Assembly (NCBI RefSeq): GCF_900090145.1
Contig: NZ_FMHI01000019.1
Coordinates: forward strand, 62,001 to 126,000
DNA: 64,000 nt
Direction: 5' to 3'
Source: Streptomyces sp. WMMB 322
GTDB taxonomy: Bacteria > Actinomycetota > Actinomycetes > Streptomycetales > Streptomycetaceae
Part shown: one piece after another, positions 1-7,878 of the stretch
Layout: the number at the start of each line of letters is the position of its first letter
Position numbering within the stretch: position 1 is the first letter of the stretch
Program-made: the position numbers and the translations under genes
Notes under the pieces: generated by a model
Database searches by the model: none
What the model saw: only the letters and a program-made list of their open reading frames with translations
What the model was told of the DNA's origin: nothing

Positions 1-2
1 AG

Positions 3-941
3 ACGCGCGCCCTCCTGGAGTCCGGCACGCTCTTGGTGCTCGGGCAGATCCGGCAGGCGTCCAACGCGGTCCTCTTCGGCGAGGTCGAGCACGAGGGACG
101 CCGGGTGCCGTGCGTCTACAAGCCGGTCGCGGGTGAACGCCCGCTGTGGGACTTCCCCGACGGCACGCTCGCACAGCGCGAGGTGGCCGCGTACGAGATC
201 TCCCGCGCCACCGGATGGGACCTGATCCCGGCGACGGTGCTGCGGGAGGGCCCGTACGGAGAGGGGATGTGCCAGGCCTGGGTGGGGCCGTTGCCGGACA
301 GCGAACCCGCCGGCGCAGCCGCGGAGGACGGGGGCGACGCGGATGACGCCGGGGACGCCGAAGCCGGCGCGGGCACCGTGGACGCAGCCGGCACCGGCCG
401 GCCGGACGCGAGCGGCCCGGCCGGCGAGACCTCCGGCCCGGACGGCGGCCACGGCGGCGAGGAACTGCTCGCCATCGTGGACGGCGAGGAGCCTGGGGAG
501 GGCTGGAAGCCCGTCGGGTACGTCGAAACCGGAAGTGCCCGGCCCGCGCTGCTCGTTCACGCCGACGACGACCGGCTGCGCCGCCTTGCCGTCATCGACG
601 CCGTCATCAACAACGGCGACCGCAAGGGCGGCCATCTGCTGACTCTCCCCACCGGTGCGCTGTACGCCATCGACCACGGCGTCTCCTTCCACGTGGACGA
701 CAAGCTCCGCACCCTGCTGTGGGGTTGGGCGGGGGAGGAGCTGACTTCGGAGGCGACGGCCGCGCTGCGCGCGCTCGCCACGGCGGTGGCGGAGAGCGCG
801 CCGCTCGCCGGGCGCCTGTCAGAACTGATCACCGCGGCCGAAGTGGAGGCGCTGCGCAAGCGGATCGACGGACTGATCAGCTCCGGCCGCCACCCGCTGC
901 CCGGCGGCGACTGGCCTGCGATCCCGTGGCCTCCCGTCTGA
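3..941 (+). CDS. SCO1664-family PI3/4-kinase-like protein, 5' truncated
   Basis: The reading frame is open to the window edge, so the true start lies upstream. The first in-window TTG (33) falls inside the conserved block around GQIRQASNAVLF and is not the start. A kinase-like fold is suggested by the Lys in CVYKPV, the catalytic-loop-like INNGDRKGGH and the metal-loop-like AIDHGVSF, features of PI3/4-kinase-related proteins. An acidic Ala/Gly/Asp-rich insert separates the N and C lobes. Family members sit beside mshC in streptomycetes. The substrate is unknown and no enzymatic role is claimed. Confidence 0.85.
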   Translation, partial: TRALLESGTLLVLGQIRQASNAVLFGEVEHEGRRVPCVYKPVAGERPLWDFPDGTLAQREVAAYEISRATGWDLIPATVLREGPYGEGMCQAWVGPLPDSEPAGAAAEDGGDADDAGDAEAGAGTVDAAGTGRPDASGPAGETSGPDGGHGGEELLAIVDGEEPGEGWKPVGYVETGSARPALLVHADDDRLRRLAVIDAVINNGDRKGGHLLTLPTGALYAIDHGVSFHVDDKLRTLLWGWAGEELTSEATAALRALATAVAESAPLAGRLSELITAAEVEALRKRIDGLISSGRHPLPGGDWPAIPWPPV

Positions 942-1048
942 CGCACGACAGCACGGCGGTGACCGGTCAGGAGTGCCTGTCGGGCCGTCTCCGCAGGCAA
1001 GAGACCGGGTGCGGCAGTCCCGTCCGAACGGCGAATCCCTGGTCGGGT

Positions 1049-1054
1049 TAGGCT
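1049..1054 (+). promoter_or_regulatory. -10 box of a probable leaderless mshC promoter
   Basis: TAGGCT ends six bases before the mshC ATG. The expected start of transcription falls at or next to the start codon. No good -35 is visible. Confidence 0.45.
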
Positions 1055-1060
1055 CAAGGA

Positions 1061-2290
1061 ATGCATGCCTGGCCCGCTTCCGAGGTCCCCGCCCTGCCTG
1101 GCGAGGGTCGCGACCTCGAGATCCACGACACCGCGAGGGACGGCCGCGCCACTCTGGTCCCCGGCCCCGTCGCCCGCCTGTACGTCTGCGGGATCACCCC
1201 GTACGACGCCACCCATCTTGGGCACGCTGCCACTTACAACGCCTTCGACCTGGTGCAGCGCGTGTGGCTCGACAACAAGCGGCAGGTTCACTACATCCAG
1301 AACGTCACCGACATCGACGATCCGCTCCTGGAGCGGGCCCGGGCCACCGGCGAGGAGTGGGCGGCGCTCGCGGAGCGCGAGACCTCGCTCTTCCGGGAGG
1401 ACATGACGGCTCTGCGGATTCTGCCTCCGCGTCAGTTCGTCGGTGCGGTCGAGTCGATTCCGCGCGTGGTCCCGCTCGTCGAGCAACTGCGGGAGCAGGG
1501 GGCCGCGTACGAACTGGACGGGGACATCTACTTCTCCGTCGACGCGGACACCCACTTCGGCGAGGTCTCCCGCCTCGACGCGCAGACCATGCGGCACCTG
1601 TCCGCCGAGCGCGGCGGCGACCCGGAACGCCCCGGCAAGAAGAGTCCGCTCGACCCGATGCTGTGGCGCGCCGCCCGCGAAGGCGAACCGCACTGGGACG
1701 GCGCATCGCTCGGCCCGGGCCGCCCCGGCTGGCACATCGAGTGTGTGGCCATCGCCCTGGAGCACCTGGGCATGGGCTTCGACGTGCAGGGCGGCGGCTC
1801 CGATCTGGCCTTCCCGCACCACGAGATGGGCGCCTCGCACGCGCAGGCGCTCACCGGCGAGCACCCCTTCGCGCAGACGTACGTGCACGCCGGGATGGTC
1901 GGCCTGGACGGCGAGAAGATGTCGAAGTCCAAGGGCAATCTGGTCTTCGTCTCACAGCTGCGGCGTGAGGGCGTCGACCCCGCCGCGATCCGCCTCACGC
2001 TGCTCGCCCACCACTACCGGTCGGACTGGGAGTACACGACGGCCGGTCTCGACGAGGCCCGTGCGAGGCTCGCGCGCTGGCGGGCCGCCGTCTCACGGCC
2101 CGACGGGCCGCCGGCCGACGACGTCCTGGAGGAGATCCGTGCCGCACTCGCGGACGATCTCGACTCACCGGCAGCGCTTGCCGCCGTCGACCGCTGGGCG
2201 GCTGCGCAGGAAGCCGGAGGCGGCACGGACGAGGGTGCTCCCGGCATGGTCTCGCGAGCGGTCGACGCGCTGCTGGGGGTCGCGCTGTAG
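1061..2290 (+). CDS. mshC: Mycothiol ligase MshC (Cys:GlcN-Ins ligase)
   Basis: MshC joins L-cysteine to 1D-myo-inosityl 2-amino-2-deoxy-glucopyranoside with ATP, the third step of mycothiol synthesis. The 409-residue protein is a shortened cysteinyl-tRNA synthetase fold. It has the HIGH-type HLGH at 52-55, KMSKS at 286-290, and zinc-site candidates Cys43, Cys228 and His253/254. The N-terminus MHAWPASEVPALPG and the lack of an anticodon-binding C-domain are typical of MshC, not CysS. The ATG has CAAGGA directly against it and a TAGGCT box 6 bases away, so a leaderless start is likely. The hairpins at 2294-2314 and 2359-2397 end the unit against a convergent gene. Confidence 0.95.
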   Translation: MHAWPASEVPALPGEGRDLEIHDTARDGRATLVPGPVARLYVCGITPYDATHLGHAATYNAFDLVQRVWLDNKRQVHYIQNVTDIDDPLLERARATGEEWAALAERETSLFREDMTALRILPPRQFVGAVESIPRVVPLVEQLREQGAAYELDGDIYFSVDADTHFGEVSRLDAQTMRHLSAERGGDPERPGKKSPLDPMLWRAAREGEPHWDGASLGPGRPGWHIECVAIALEHLGMGFDVQGGGSDLAFPHHEMGASHAQALTGEHPFAQTYVHAGMVGLDGEKMSKSKGNLVFVSQLRREGVDPAAIRLTLLAHHYRSDWEYTTAGLDEARARLARWRAAVSRPDGPPADDVLEEIRAALADDLDSPAALAAVDRWAAAQEAGGGTDEGAPGMVSRAVDALLGVAL

Positions 2291-2293
2291 GCG

Positions 2294-2314
2294 CCGCCCC
2301 ACAGTGCGGGGCGG
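2294..2314 (+). terminator. Hairpin after mshC
   Basis: CCGCCCC and GGGGCGG pair over a 7-base loop, four bases after the mshC stop. There is no T-run. It probably adds to the stronger hairpin at 2359-2397. Confidence 0.5.
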
Positions 2315-2358
2315 AAGCGAGCGGCCCGTGCCGCCGCCTCCGCCCCGGCCTTCACGCG

Positions 2359-2397
2359 CAAGGGCCGCCCTGCCGGATGAGCGGCGGGCGGCCCTTG
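2359..2397. terminator. Bidirectional terminator between mshC and the PAC2 gene
   Basis: A perfect 12-bp stem, CAAGGGCCGCCC with GGGCGGCCCTTG, has a 15-base loop and lies between two convergent genes. Confidence 0.8.
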
Positions 2398-2412
2398 CCG
2401 TGAGTCCGGCGC

Positions 2413-4032
2413 TCACTCCTCGCCGGTGTCCTTGCTGTTGCCGCTGTTCTTGTCGCTGTTCTCGCCGCCGCTTCTGCGGTCCTTGCCGTCGTTGCGGCTC
2501 GGGGCGTCCTTGCCGCTCGCGCCGCCGTCTCCGCTCTCGCCGCGGCCCCCGTCGGCGGACGACTCCGGCTTCCCCTTCTTCGCGTTGCCGCCTTCGCCGT
2601 CGCTCTTGGCGTTCCGCTCCTCGTCCTCGTTCCTGGAGGAGTCTGCGGCGGGCTTGCGGCTGCGGCCGGTCCGGCCGGTGCTCCGGGTGCCCTTTTCGGC
2701 GCTGGTGCCGCCGCTCCTGCCGCTCGTACTGCTCGTGCTGCTCGAACCGCCCTTGCCGGCTCCGCCCGTGCTGCCGGAGCGGGTGGAGGCGCCGCGGGTG
2801 CGCCTGGCAGGCTTCGCAGGCTTGCCGGACCCCGCGCCACCGTCGCCCCCGGCGTCCTCGTCCGTATGTGCGTCCTTGCCCGTGCGCGGGTCCTTGTCCG
2901 GATGTGCGTCCTTGTCCGCGTGTGCGTCCTCGCCCGTACCGGCCTCCCTGCCGGTCCCGGCATCCGGGTCTTCCCCGTCCCGCTCGCCCTGCTCTGCGCG
3001 CCGAGCCTTGTCGTCCTCGCCGTCGTCCTTCGGGCCCCCGGCGGCGCCGCCCTTGGCAGAGGGCTTTGCCGGGCGGGAGCGTCCGCCGCCCGGACCGCGC
3101 CTCGGGGACTCGCCTCCGAAGGCGGGGGGCGAACCCGCCCCGGATTCCCGGGCGCTGCCGCCCAGCCCGGTCCCCGGGCCGTCGTCACGCCGCCGCAGAT
3201 ACCGCTCGAACTCCTTCGCGATGGCCTCTCCGGAGGCCTCCGGCAGCTCGGCCGTGTCCCGTGCCTCCTCCAGCGACTGCACGTACTCCGCCACTTCGCT
3301 GTCCTCGGCGGCGAGCTGGTCCACGCCCAGCTGCCAGGCCCGCGCGTCCTCCTGGAGTTCGCCCAGCGGCACGTTCAGACCGAGCAGGTCCTCGAGCCGG
3401 TTGATCAGGGCCAGCGTGGCCTTCGGGTTGGGCGGCTGGGAGACGTAGTGCGGCACGGACGCCCACAGGCTCACCGCCGGCACACCGGCGTGGGTGCACG
3501 CCTCCTGGAGGATGCCGACGATGCCCGTCGGCCCTTCGTACCTCGACTCCTCGAGGTTCATGGTGCGGGCCAGGTCCGGATCGGACGTCACGCCCGTCAC
3601 CGGGACGGGCCTGGTGTGCGGGGTGTCGCCCAGCAACGCTCCCAGGACCACCACCATCTCGACGCCCAACTCGTGCGCGAAGCCCAGGATCTCGTTGCAG
3701 AAGGAGCGCCAGCGCATGCTCGGCTCGATCCCGCGGACCAGCACCAGGTCACGTGGTCTTCCCTTGCCGCCCGCGTCGTCGACGCGTACGACGGCCAGCC
3801 GGGTCGTGGGCCATGTGATCTTGCGCGAGCCGCCGTCCAGCCACACCTGCGGCCGGTTGACCTGGAAGTCGTAGTAGTCCTCCGCGTCCAGCGCCGCGAA
3901 GACCTCGCCCTTCCACTCCCGCTCCATGTGCCCGACCGCGGTGGAGGCTGCGTCGCCGGCGTCGTTCCAGCCTTCGAACGCGGCCACCATGACCGGGTCG
4001 ACCAGCTCGGGAACTCCCTCGAGCTCGATCAC
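2413..4032 (-). CDS. PAC2-family protein with a long disordered tail
   Basis: Residues 1 to about 280 form a PAC2 domain (ELEGVPELVDPVMVAAFEGW at the N-terminus, then FEGWNDAGDAAS), the fold of eukaryotic proteasome assembly chaperones. The bacterial function is not established. The GTG at 4032 is chosen because AAGGAGG sits six bases upstream. A start at 4074 would bypass this site. The protein is 539 residues, much longer than the roughly 300-350 I expect for the family. The extra is a 250-residue Gly/Ser/Lys/Asp/Glu-rich tail that includes a KDAHxD hexapeptide repeat. The tail is low complexity, so its frame rests on the lack of stops and on continuity with the domain. Confidence 0.85.
   Translation of the reverse strand: MIELEGVPELVDPVMVAAFEGWNDAGDAASTAVGHMEREWKGEVFAALDAEDYYDFQVNRPQVWLDGGSRKITWPTTRLAVVRVDDAGGKGRPRDLVLVRGIEPSMRWRSFCNEILGFAHELGVEMVVVLGALLGDTPHTRPVPVTGVTSDPDLARTMNLEESRYEGPTGIVGILQEACTHAGVPAVSLWASVPHYVSQPPNPKATLALINRLEDLLGLNVPLGELQEDARAWQLGVDQLAAEDSEVAEYVQSLEEARDTAELPEASGEAIAKEFERYLRRRDDGPGTGLGGSARESGAGSPPAFGGESPRRGPGGGRSRPAKPSAKGGAAGGPKDDGEDDKARRAEQGERDGEDPDAGTGREAGTGEDAHADKDAHPDKDPRTGKDAHTDEDAGGDGGAGSGKPAKPARRTRGASTRSGSTGGAGKGGSSSTSSTSGRSGGTSAEKGTRSTGRTGRSRKPAADSSRNEDEERNAKSDGEGGNAKKGKPESSADGGRGESGDGGASGKDAPSRNDGKDRRSGGENSDKNSGNSKDTGEE
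2864..2935 (-). repeat. Four 18-bp tandem repeats inside the PAC2 gene tail
   Basis: Four adjacent 18-base units carry variants of GTGCGTCCTTG. They are in frame and encode the Lys-Asp-Ala-His-type hexapeptide repeat. Unit two is the most diverged. Confidence 0.65.
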
Positions 4033-4340
4033 CCAGCGCCTCCTTCCGGCCGGGTGGTGTGCGTGGACGCGCACCCGGCTGCCGTTCCGTTCCGTGCGGC
4101 AACCAGCCTACGGCGTGAGCCCGCGCGGACCGCAGCCCCGGCCGCACCCGTACGCCCCGAATCAGCGGAAACCCGCCGCTGCGCGGGCCCTCTCCTCGAC
4201 CTGCGCGGCATTCCTCACGGGGCCGGAGGCGGCAGCCGCCTCGGGCGGACGGCGGCGGTGTACGTACAGTGCCCGTCGGCATGGTCCGCATCCGGACGGA
4301 CGGGCGGGCCGCCGACTGCGCCGCTTCGTGAGAGGACAAC
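4033..4340. promoter_or_regulatory. Divergent intergenic region, PAC2 gene / glucosidase
   Basis: This 308-bp region separates two divergent genes and should hold both promoters. It contains a 7-bp hairpin (GAGGCGG/CCGCCTC, 4226-4242) and a TACAGT box at 4265-4270, about 70 bases before the glucosidase start. No -35 match or operator is clear. Confidence 0.4.
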
Positions 4341-6053
4341 GTGACAGCCCGCACGCTCCGAGAGCCCATCGCAACGACCGACGACTGGTGGCGCGACGCC
4401 GTCGTCTACCAGATCTACGTGCCCAGCTTCGCGGACTCCGACGGCGACGGAATGGGCGACCTGCGCGGTGCCGCCGACCGGCTGGGTCACCTGGCGGAGC
4501 TCGGCGTCGACGCGGTCTGGCTGACGCCGTTCTACCCCTCGCCGTGGGCGGACGGAGGCTACGACGTCTCCGACTACCGCGGTGTCGACCCGCGGCACGG
4601 AACCCTCGACGATTTCCGTGACCTCCTCTCGCGCGCCCACGGGCACGGCCTGAAGGTCATCATCGACATCGTCCCGAACCACTGCTCCGACCAACACCCG
4701 TGGTTCGCAGAGGCGTTGGCGTCCCCGCCCGGTTCACCCGCCCGCGACCGCTTCCACTTCCGTGACGGAAGCCGGCCCGACGGCAGTGAGCCGCCCGCGG
4801 ACTGGCAGTCCAAGTTCGGCGGCCCCGCCTGGACCAGGACCCCGGACGGGCAGTGGTACATGCACATATTCGCCGCCGAACAGCCCGACCTGAACTGGGA
4901 GAACCCGGAGGTCGCCGCGGACTTCGAGCGCACACTGCGCTTCTGGCTGGACCTCGGCGTCGACGGCTTCCGCGTCGATGTGGCGCACGGCCTGCGCAAG
5001 GACCTCGCACCGCCTCTGCGCCACACCTTCGGCAACGACGCCGCCCCCCTGAACTCCCCGCCGCAGGGCGACGATCACCCCTTCTGGGACCGCGACGAGG
5101 TCCACGAGGTCTACCGCTCCTGGCGGAAGATCCTCGACAGCTACGAGCCGCCCCGCATCGCCGTCGCCGAAGCGGGCGTCAGCGCCGCACGGCTGCCGCT
5201 CTACACCCGCCCCGACGAACTCCACCAGGCCTTCAACTTCTTCCATCTGCGCTGCCCCTGGGACGCGGAGTCCTTCCGCAGCGTCATCGACGAGTCCCTC
5301 CGGGGCGCACGCTCCGTCGGCACTCTGCCGACCTGGGTCCTCTCCAACCACGACGTGGTGCGTCACGCCACCCGTTACGGCCTGCCGGAGGGCACCGACT
5401 TCGCCGAGTGGCTGGCCCGTGACGGGCGCGCGCCCGCTGCCGACGTGGAACTCGGCCGGCGCCGCGCCCGCGCGGCCGCCCTGCTCACCCTGGCCCTGCC
5501 CGGCACGGCATACCTGTACCAGGGCGAGGAGCTGGGGCTGCCGGAGGTCGCGGACCTGCCCGCCGAAGCGCTGCGCGACCCCATGTGGGAACGCACCGGG
5601 CGCACGCAGAAGGGCCGGGACGGCTGCCGCGTACCGCTGCCGTGGTGCCAGGAGGGCCCCTCCTACGGCTTCGGCCCCGGCGGCAGCTGGCTCCCGCAGC
5701 CCGAGGGGTGGGGAGCCCACTCGGCCGAGGCGCAGAGCGGCGTGGAGGGCTCCTTCCTCGAGCTGTACCGCACCGCGCTGGAACTGCGCCGCGGCTTCCG
5801 CGGCCGGCCGGGTGGCGACCGCCTGGAGTGGCTGGACGCGGCCGAGGGCGAACTCGCCTTCCGCAGGGGCAGGTTGTTCGAGTGCCGGGTCAACCTCTCG
5901 GGCCGGCCCGTACCGCTGCCGGAGGGCGCCGTGCCGCTGCTCGCGAGCGACGGCACGGCGGGCGCTCCCGGCCGAGAGGGCCCCCTCCCGCACACCGGCC
6001 TGCTCGAACCCGACACCGCGGTCTGGCTCGGACCCGGCGGCGCCGAGGGCTGA
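4341..6053 (+). CDS. GH13 alpha-glucosidase / oligo-1,6-glucosidase family
   Basis: A 570-residue cytoplasmic glycoside hydrolase of family 13 with no signal peptide. Conserved regions are in order: YQIYVPSFADSDGDGMGDL near 24, DIVPNH at 109-114, GFRVDVAH with nucleophile Asp213, the acid/base Glu277 in AVAEA, and SNHD with Asp338. The family hydrolyses alpha-1,4 or alpha-1,6 glucosidic bonds of short maltose- or isomaltose-type sugars. The exact substrate cannot be read here. The GTG start follows AGAGGA. There are no transporter or maltose-operon neighbours, so the gene stands alone. Confidence 0.9.
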   Translation: MTARTLREPIATTDDWWRDAVVYQIYVPSFADSDGDGMGDLRGAADRLGHLAELGVDAVWLTPFYPSPWADGGYDVSDYRGVDPRHGTLDDFRDLLSRAHGHGLKVIIDIVPNHCSDQHPWFAEALASPPGSPARDRFHFRDGSRPDGSEPPADWQSKFGGPAWTRTPDGQWYMHIFAAEQPDLNWENPEVAADFERTLRFWLDLGVDGFRVDVAHGLRKDLAPPLRHTFGNDAAPLNSPPQGDDHPFWDRDEVHEVYRSWRKILDSYEPPRIAVAEAGVSAARLPLYTRPDELHQAFNFFHLRCPWDAESFRSVIDESLRGARSVGTLPTWVLSNHDVVRHATRYGLPEGTDFAEWLARDGRAPAADVELGRRRARAAALLTLALPGTAYLYQGEELGLPEVADLPAEALRDPMWERTGRTQKGRDGCRVPLPWCQEGPSYGFGPGGSWLPQPEGWGAHSAEAQSGVEGSFLELYRTALELRRGFRGRPGGDRLEWLDAAEGELAFRRGRLFECRVNLSGRPVPLPEGAVPLLASDGTAGAPGREGPLPHTGLLEPDTAVWLGPGGAEG

Positions 6054-6058
6054 CCTGC

Positions 6059-6100
6059 CGGGAAGGGAAGAACGGGAAGGGACGGGCGGGAAGGGACGAG
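6059..6100 (+). repeat. Three 14-bp tandem repeats
   Basis: Three purine-rich units built on CGGGAAGGGA follow each other with few changes, just after the glucosidase stop. Function unknown. Confidence 0.7.
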
Positions 6101-6175
6101 CGGGGGCCGGGCCCGGGGCCGGGGAAGTACGGCGGGCGGGCCCCGCCCTCGGCGTGACCCGCCCGCGTGCGTCCC

Positions 6176-6200
6176 CGTGCGGTCCCGTCACGGCCGCACG
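6176..6200. terminator. Hairpin between convergent glucosidase gene and glpD
   Basis: CGTGCGGTC pairs with GGCCGCACG (one G-T pair) over a 7-base loop, between convergent stops. The flanking 200 bp is very GC-rich with no other gene. Confidence 0.45.
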
Positions 6201-6256
6201 AGGGCGCGCTCCGCCCCCTCTCGCGTGCGGCCCGGTGGCCGCCCCGTCCCGGAGGG

Positions 6257-7873
6257 TCAGCTGCCGCGCTGCGCGAGCAGCTCCCCGACGCGCTCACGCA
6301 CCTCTTCGGTGTCCAGACCGCGGATCGTGAGGGTGGTGCGCCGCCGCAGCACGTCGTCCAGGGTCTCCGCCCATTCCCGGTCCCGCGCGTGCACGACCTG
6401 GGCCCAGATCTCCGGCCCGTCCGGGTGGATGCGCTCGCCCAGCGACGGGTCCTCGTTGACCCGCCGTGCGATGTCGAAGGAGAGCGAGCCGTAGTGGGTG
6501 GCCAGATGACGAGCCGTCATCGGGTCCATGCGCGGCCCCGGTTCACGTTCGCGGTCGACCAGCAGCCGGTGGGCGACCGCGTTCGGGTTGGAGATGCCGG
6601 GAAGCGGAGTGCGGCGTACCAGCTCCCGCACCGGTTCCATGTCCTGCCCGATGGAACCTCCGGGCAGCTTTGCCAGCTTGTCCATCACGGCGCGTCCGAT
6701 GTGCCGGTACGTCGTCCACTTGCCGCCGGCGACCGAGAGCATCCCTCCGATGCCCTCGCTGACGACCGTCTCCCGCTTCGCCGCCGTCACGCCGCCGGGG
6801 CCGCCCGGCAGCACGCGCAGACCCGCGAAGGCGTAGCTGATCAGGTCGCGGGAGAGGTGCTCGCCCCGCACCGAGAAGGCGGCCTCGTCGAGGATCTGCT
6901 GGATGTCGGCCTCGGTGGCGGCGACGTCACCCGGGTCACCCTCGTAGACCTCGTCGGTGGTGCCCAGCAGCAGCTGGTCCTCCCACGGGAGCGCGAAGGT
7001 GATGCGGTACTTGTCGATCGGCGTCGCCATCGCCGCCCGCCAGGGCGCCTTGCGGCGCAGCACCAGGTGCGCGCCCTTGGAGAGCCGGACGCTGGGAGCG
7101 GCGCCCTTGTCCTCCAGCCTGCGCAGGTGGTCCACCCACGGGCCGGTCGCGTTGAGGACCAGCCGGGCGTCGACCCCGAACTCGCTGCCGTCGATGCGGT
7201 CGCGCAGCTCGGCGCCGGTGACGCGGCCGCAGGTGCGGCGCAGATCCGTGACCTCCGCGTGGTTGAGCACCACGGCACCCGAGTCGACGGCGGCGCGCAC
7301 CGTCATGACGGCCATGCGGGAGTCGTTCATCTGGTGGTCGCCGTAGACCGCGACCGCCCGCAGGTTCTCCGTGCGCAGCCCGGGATTGTCCGCCGCCGCA
7401 CGGGACGGCGACACCAGGCGCCCGACGCCGTCACCGAACGCGGAGAGCGCGCTGTAGGCGAAGACGCCGGCGCCCAGCTTCGCCGCACCGTGCGGCCCGC
7501 CCTTGTAGACGGGCAGATAGAACTTGAGCGGGTTGACCAGGTGCGGGGCCACGTCCTTGGCCAGCACCCGCCGCTCGTGGTGGTTCTCCGCCACCAGCTT
7601 CACCGCTCCGGTCTGCAGATAGCGCAGCCCGCCGTGCACCAGCTTGGAGGAGGCGGAGGAGGTGGCGCCGGCGAAGTCGCCGGCGTCCACCATCGCCACC
7701 CGCAGTCCCGACTGCGCGGCGTGCCAGGCCACCGAGGTTCCGAGGATGCCGCCGCCGATCACGAGCAGGTCGTACGTTGCTCCCGCGAGCAGCTCCCTGG
7801 TCTCGGCACGGCTGGGATTGCCGCCGGCAGCCGGGTGCGTCCCGAGGGTGGGGACGCTCTGCAGGGTGTTCAT
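6257..7873 (-). CDS. glpD: Glycerol-3-phosphate dehydrogenase (FAD)
   Basis: GlpD oxidises sn-glycerol-3-phosphate to dihydroxyacetone phosphate at the membrane and passes electrons to quinone. The 538-residue protein has the FAD-binding GGGILG at 40-45, ASSKLVHGGLRYL and a C-terminal GlpD-type domain. The ATG at 7873 is chosen because GAGGAG lies 11 bases upstream, overlapping the end of glpK. Further upstream extensions run through glpK. Only 5 bases separate the glpK stop from this start, so the two are translationally linked. It is the last gene of the glycerol operon. Confidence 0.95.
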   Translation of the reverse strand: MNTLQSVPTLGTHPAAGGNPSRAETRELLAGATYDLLVIGGGILGTSVAWHAAQSGLRVAMVDAGDFAGATSSASSKLVHGGLRYLQTGAVKLVAENHHERRVLAKDVAPHLVNPLKFYLPVYKGGPHGAAKLGAGVFAYSALSAFGDGVGRLVSPSRAAADNPGLRTENLRAVAVYGDHQMNDSRMAVMTVRAAVDSGAVVLNHAEVTDLRRTCGRVTGAELRDRIDGSEFGVDARLVLNATGPWVDHLRRLEDKGAAPSVRLSKGAHLVLRRKAPWRAAMATPIDKYRITFALPWEDQLLLGTTDEVYEGDPGDVAATEADIQQILDEAAFSVRGEHLSRDLISYAFAGLRVLPGGPGGVTAAKRETVVSEGIGGMLSVAGGKWTTYRHIGRAVMDKLAKLPGGSIGQDMEPVRELVRRTPLPGISNPNAVAHRLLVDREREPGPRMDPMTARHLATHYGSLSFDIARRVNEDPSLGERIHPDGPEIWAQVVHARDREWAETLDDVLRRRTTLTIRGLDTEEVRERVGELLAQRGS

Positions 7874-7878
7874 GTGGT

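Noticed and set aside
1061..2290. A second cysteinyl-tRNA synthetase
   Set aside because: The protein is too short and lacks the anticodon-binding domain. Its N-terminus is that of MshC.
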